This document shows positions 6,061 through 6,298 of a stretch of DNA of 6,298 nt, in pieces. Origin of the DNA: Deltaproteobacteria bacterium (GTDB lineage: Bacteria > Desulfobacterota > Desulfuromonadia > Desulfuromonadales > Geothermobacteraceae); NCBI GenBank assembly GCA_003695205.1, contig RFIO01000106.1, forward strand, positions 1-6,298, written 5' to 3'. The notes under the pieces are model-generated. The model was not told where the DNA came from. It worked only from the letters and a program-made list of their open reading frames with translations, and did no database searches. The translations under genes were made by a program, and so were the position numbers. The stretch's first letter is position 1. Every line of letters starts with the position of its first letter.

Positions 6061-6298
6061 ATGCCGCAGGATTCCGACATCAAGGTTGCCGTTCTGGCCA
6101 CCGGAACCGAGCTGCTCTCGGGGGAACTGCTCGACAGCAACAGTCGGGACATCGCCCGCCTGCTGGGCGCGATCGGTCTGAGGCTGTCCCGCGTCGTTAC
6201 CGTCGGCGACTGGCTGGGGGATATTGCCGACGAACTTGCCGATCTGGCTGAACGATTCGACCTGGTCCTGGTGACCGGTGGGCTCGGCCCGACCGAGG
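6061..6298 (+). CDS. cinA: CinA family protein, N-terminal part (runs off the window end)
   Basis: Only the first 79 residues are in the window. They match the N-terminal molybdopterin-binding-like (MoCF/COG1058) domain of CinA: VAVLATGTELLSGELLDSNS (9-28), VVTVGDW (45-51), and VTGGLGPTE (71-79), the start of the TGGLGPTxDD signature. CinA-type proteins take part in pyridine nucleotide recycling. The COG1058 domain hydrolyses ADP-ribose, and a C-terminal PncC domain, when present, turns NMN into nicotinate mononucleotide. Whether this copy has PncC cannot be seen. AAGGAG (6046-6051) lies nine bases before the ATG and overlaps the pgpA stop, so cinA should be read from the larBC-pgpA transcript. 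The 3' end is cut off by the window edge; there is no sign that the gene is broken. Confidence 0.93.
   Translation, partial: MPQDSDIKVAVLATGTELLSGELLDSNSRDIARLLGAIGLRLSRVVTVGDWLGDIADELADLAERFDLVLVTGGLGPTE

Noticed and set aside
1..6298. CRISPR array, insertion sequence, tRNA or phage-derived region
   Set aside because: No direct repeats, terminal inverted repeats, transposase or integrase frames, or tRNA-like folds were seen; coding is almost continuous.

Overview
This window is a densely coding, GC-rich stretch of bacterial chromosome. All eight genes read left to right. No gap between genes exceeds about 115 bases, and there are no RNA genes, mobile elements or CRISPR repeats. The gene content (a stand-alone AbiEi-type regulator, a DUF3135 protein, a membrane GGDEF cyclase, LarB and LarC, PgpA and CinA) together with the codon use suggests an anaerobic deltaproteobacterium of the Desulfuromonadales (Geobacter/Desulfuromonas) type. 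That placement is inferred from gene repertoire and is not proven by a marker gene.

Region 1 (1-1480) holds an AbiEi-like winged-helix protein without a visible AbiEii toxin partner, then a small DUF3135 protein whose real start is fixed by a strong Shine-Dalgarno at 1120-1127. Region 2 (1481-2921) holds an inner-membrane diguanylate cyclase (sensor-HAMP-GGDEF, with I-site). It is preceded by a very good match to a sigma-28 (FliA) flagellar promoter at 1508-1534 and a 7-bp stem-loop in the predicted leader. This suggests that c-di-GMP synthesis is tied to the motility programme. Region 3 (2922-3554) is a stand-alone HD-domain predicted phosphohydrolase with its own probable extended -10 promoter.

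Region 4 (3555-6298) looks like one operon: larB-larC-pgpA-cinA. LarB and LarC overlap by 4 bases, LarC and PgpA by 8, and PgpA and CinA are 14 bases apart. LarB and LarC are two of the three enzymes that make the nickel-pincer nucleotide cofactor from nicotinic acid adenine dinucleotide. LarE and any LarA-type racemase client are not in this window. PgpA (phosphatidylglycerophosphate phosphatase) and CinA (pyridine-nucleotide housekeeping; only its first 79 residues are inside the window) follow. CinA-family NMN deamidase activity could feed the pool of LarB substrate, so the clustering may have metabolic sense.

No wholly new system is evident. The most interesting points are the putative sigma-28 promoter on the cyclase, the orphan AbiEi, and the coupling of nickel-pincer cofactor genes to cinA and pgpA.
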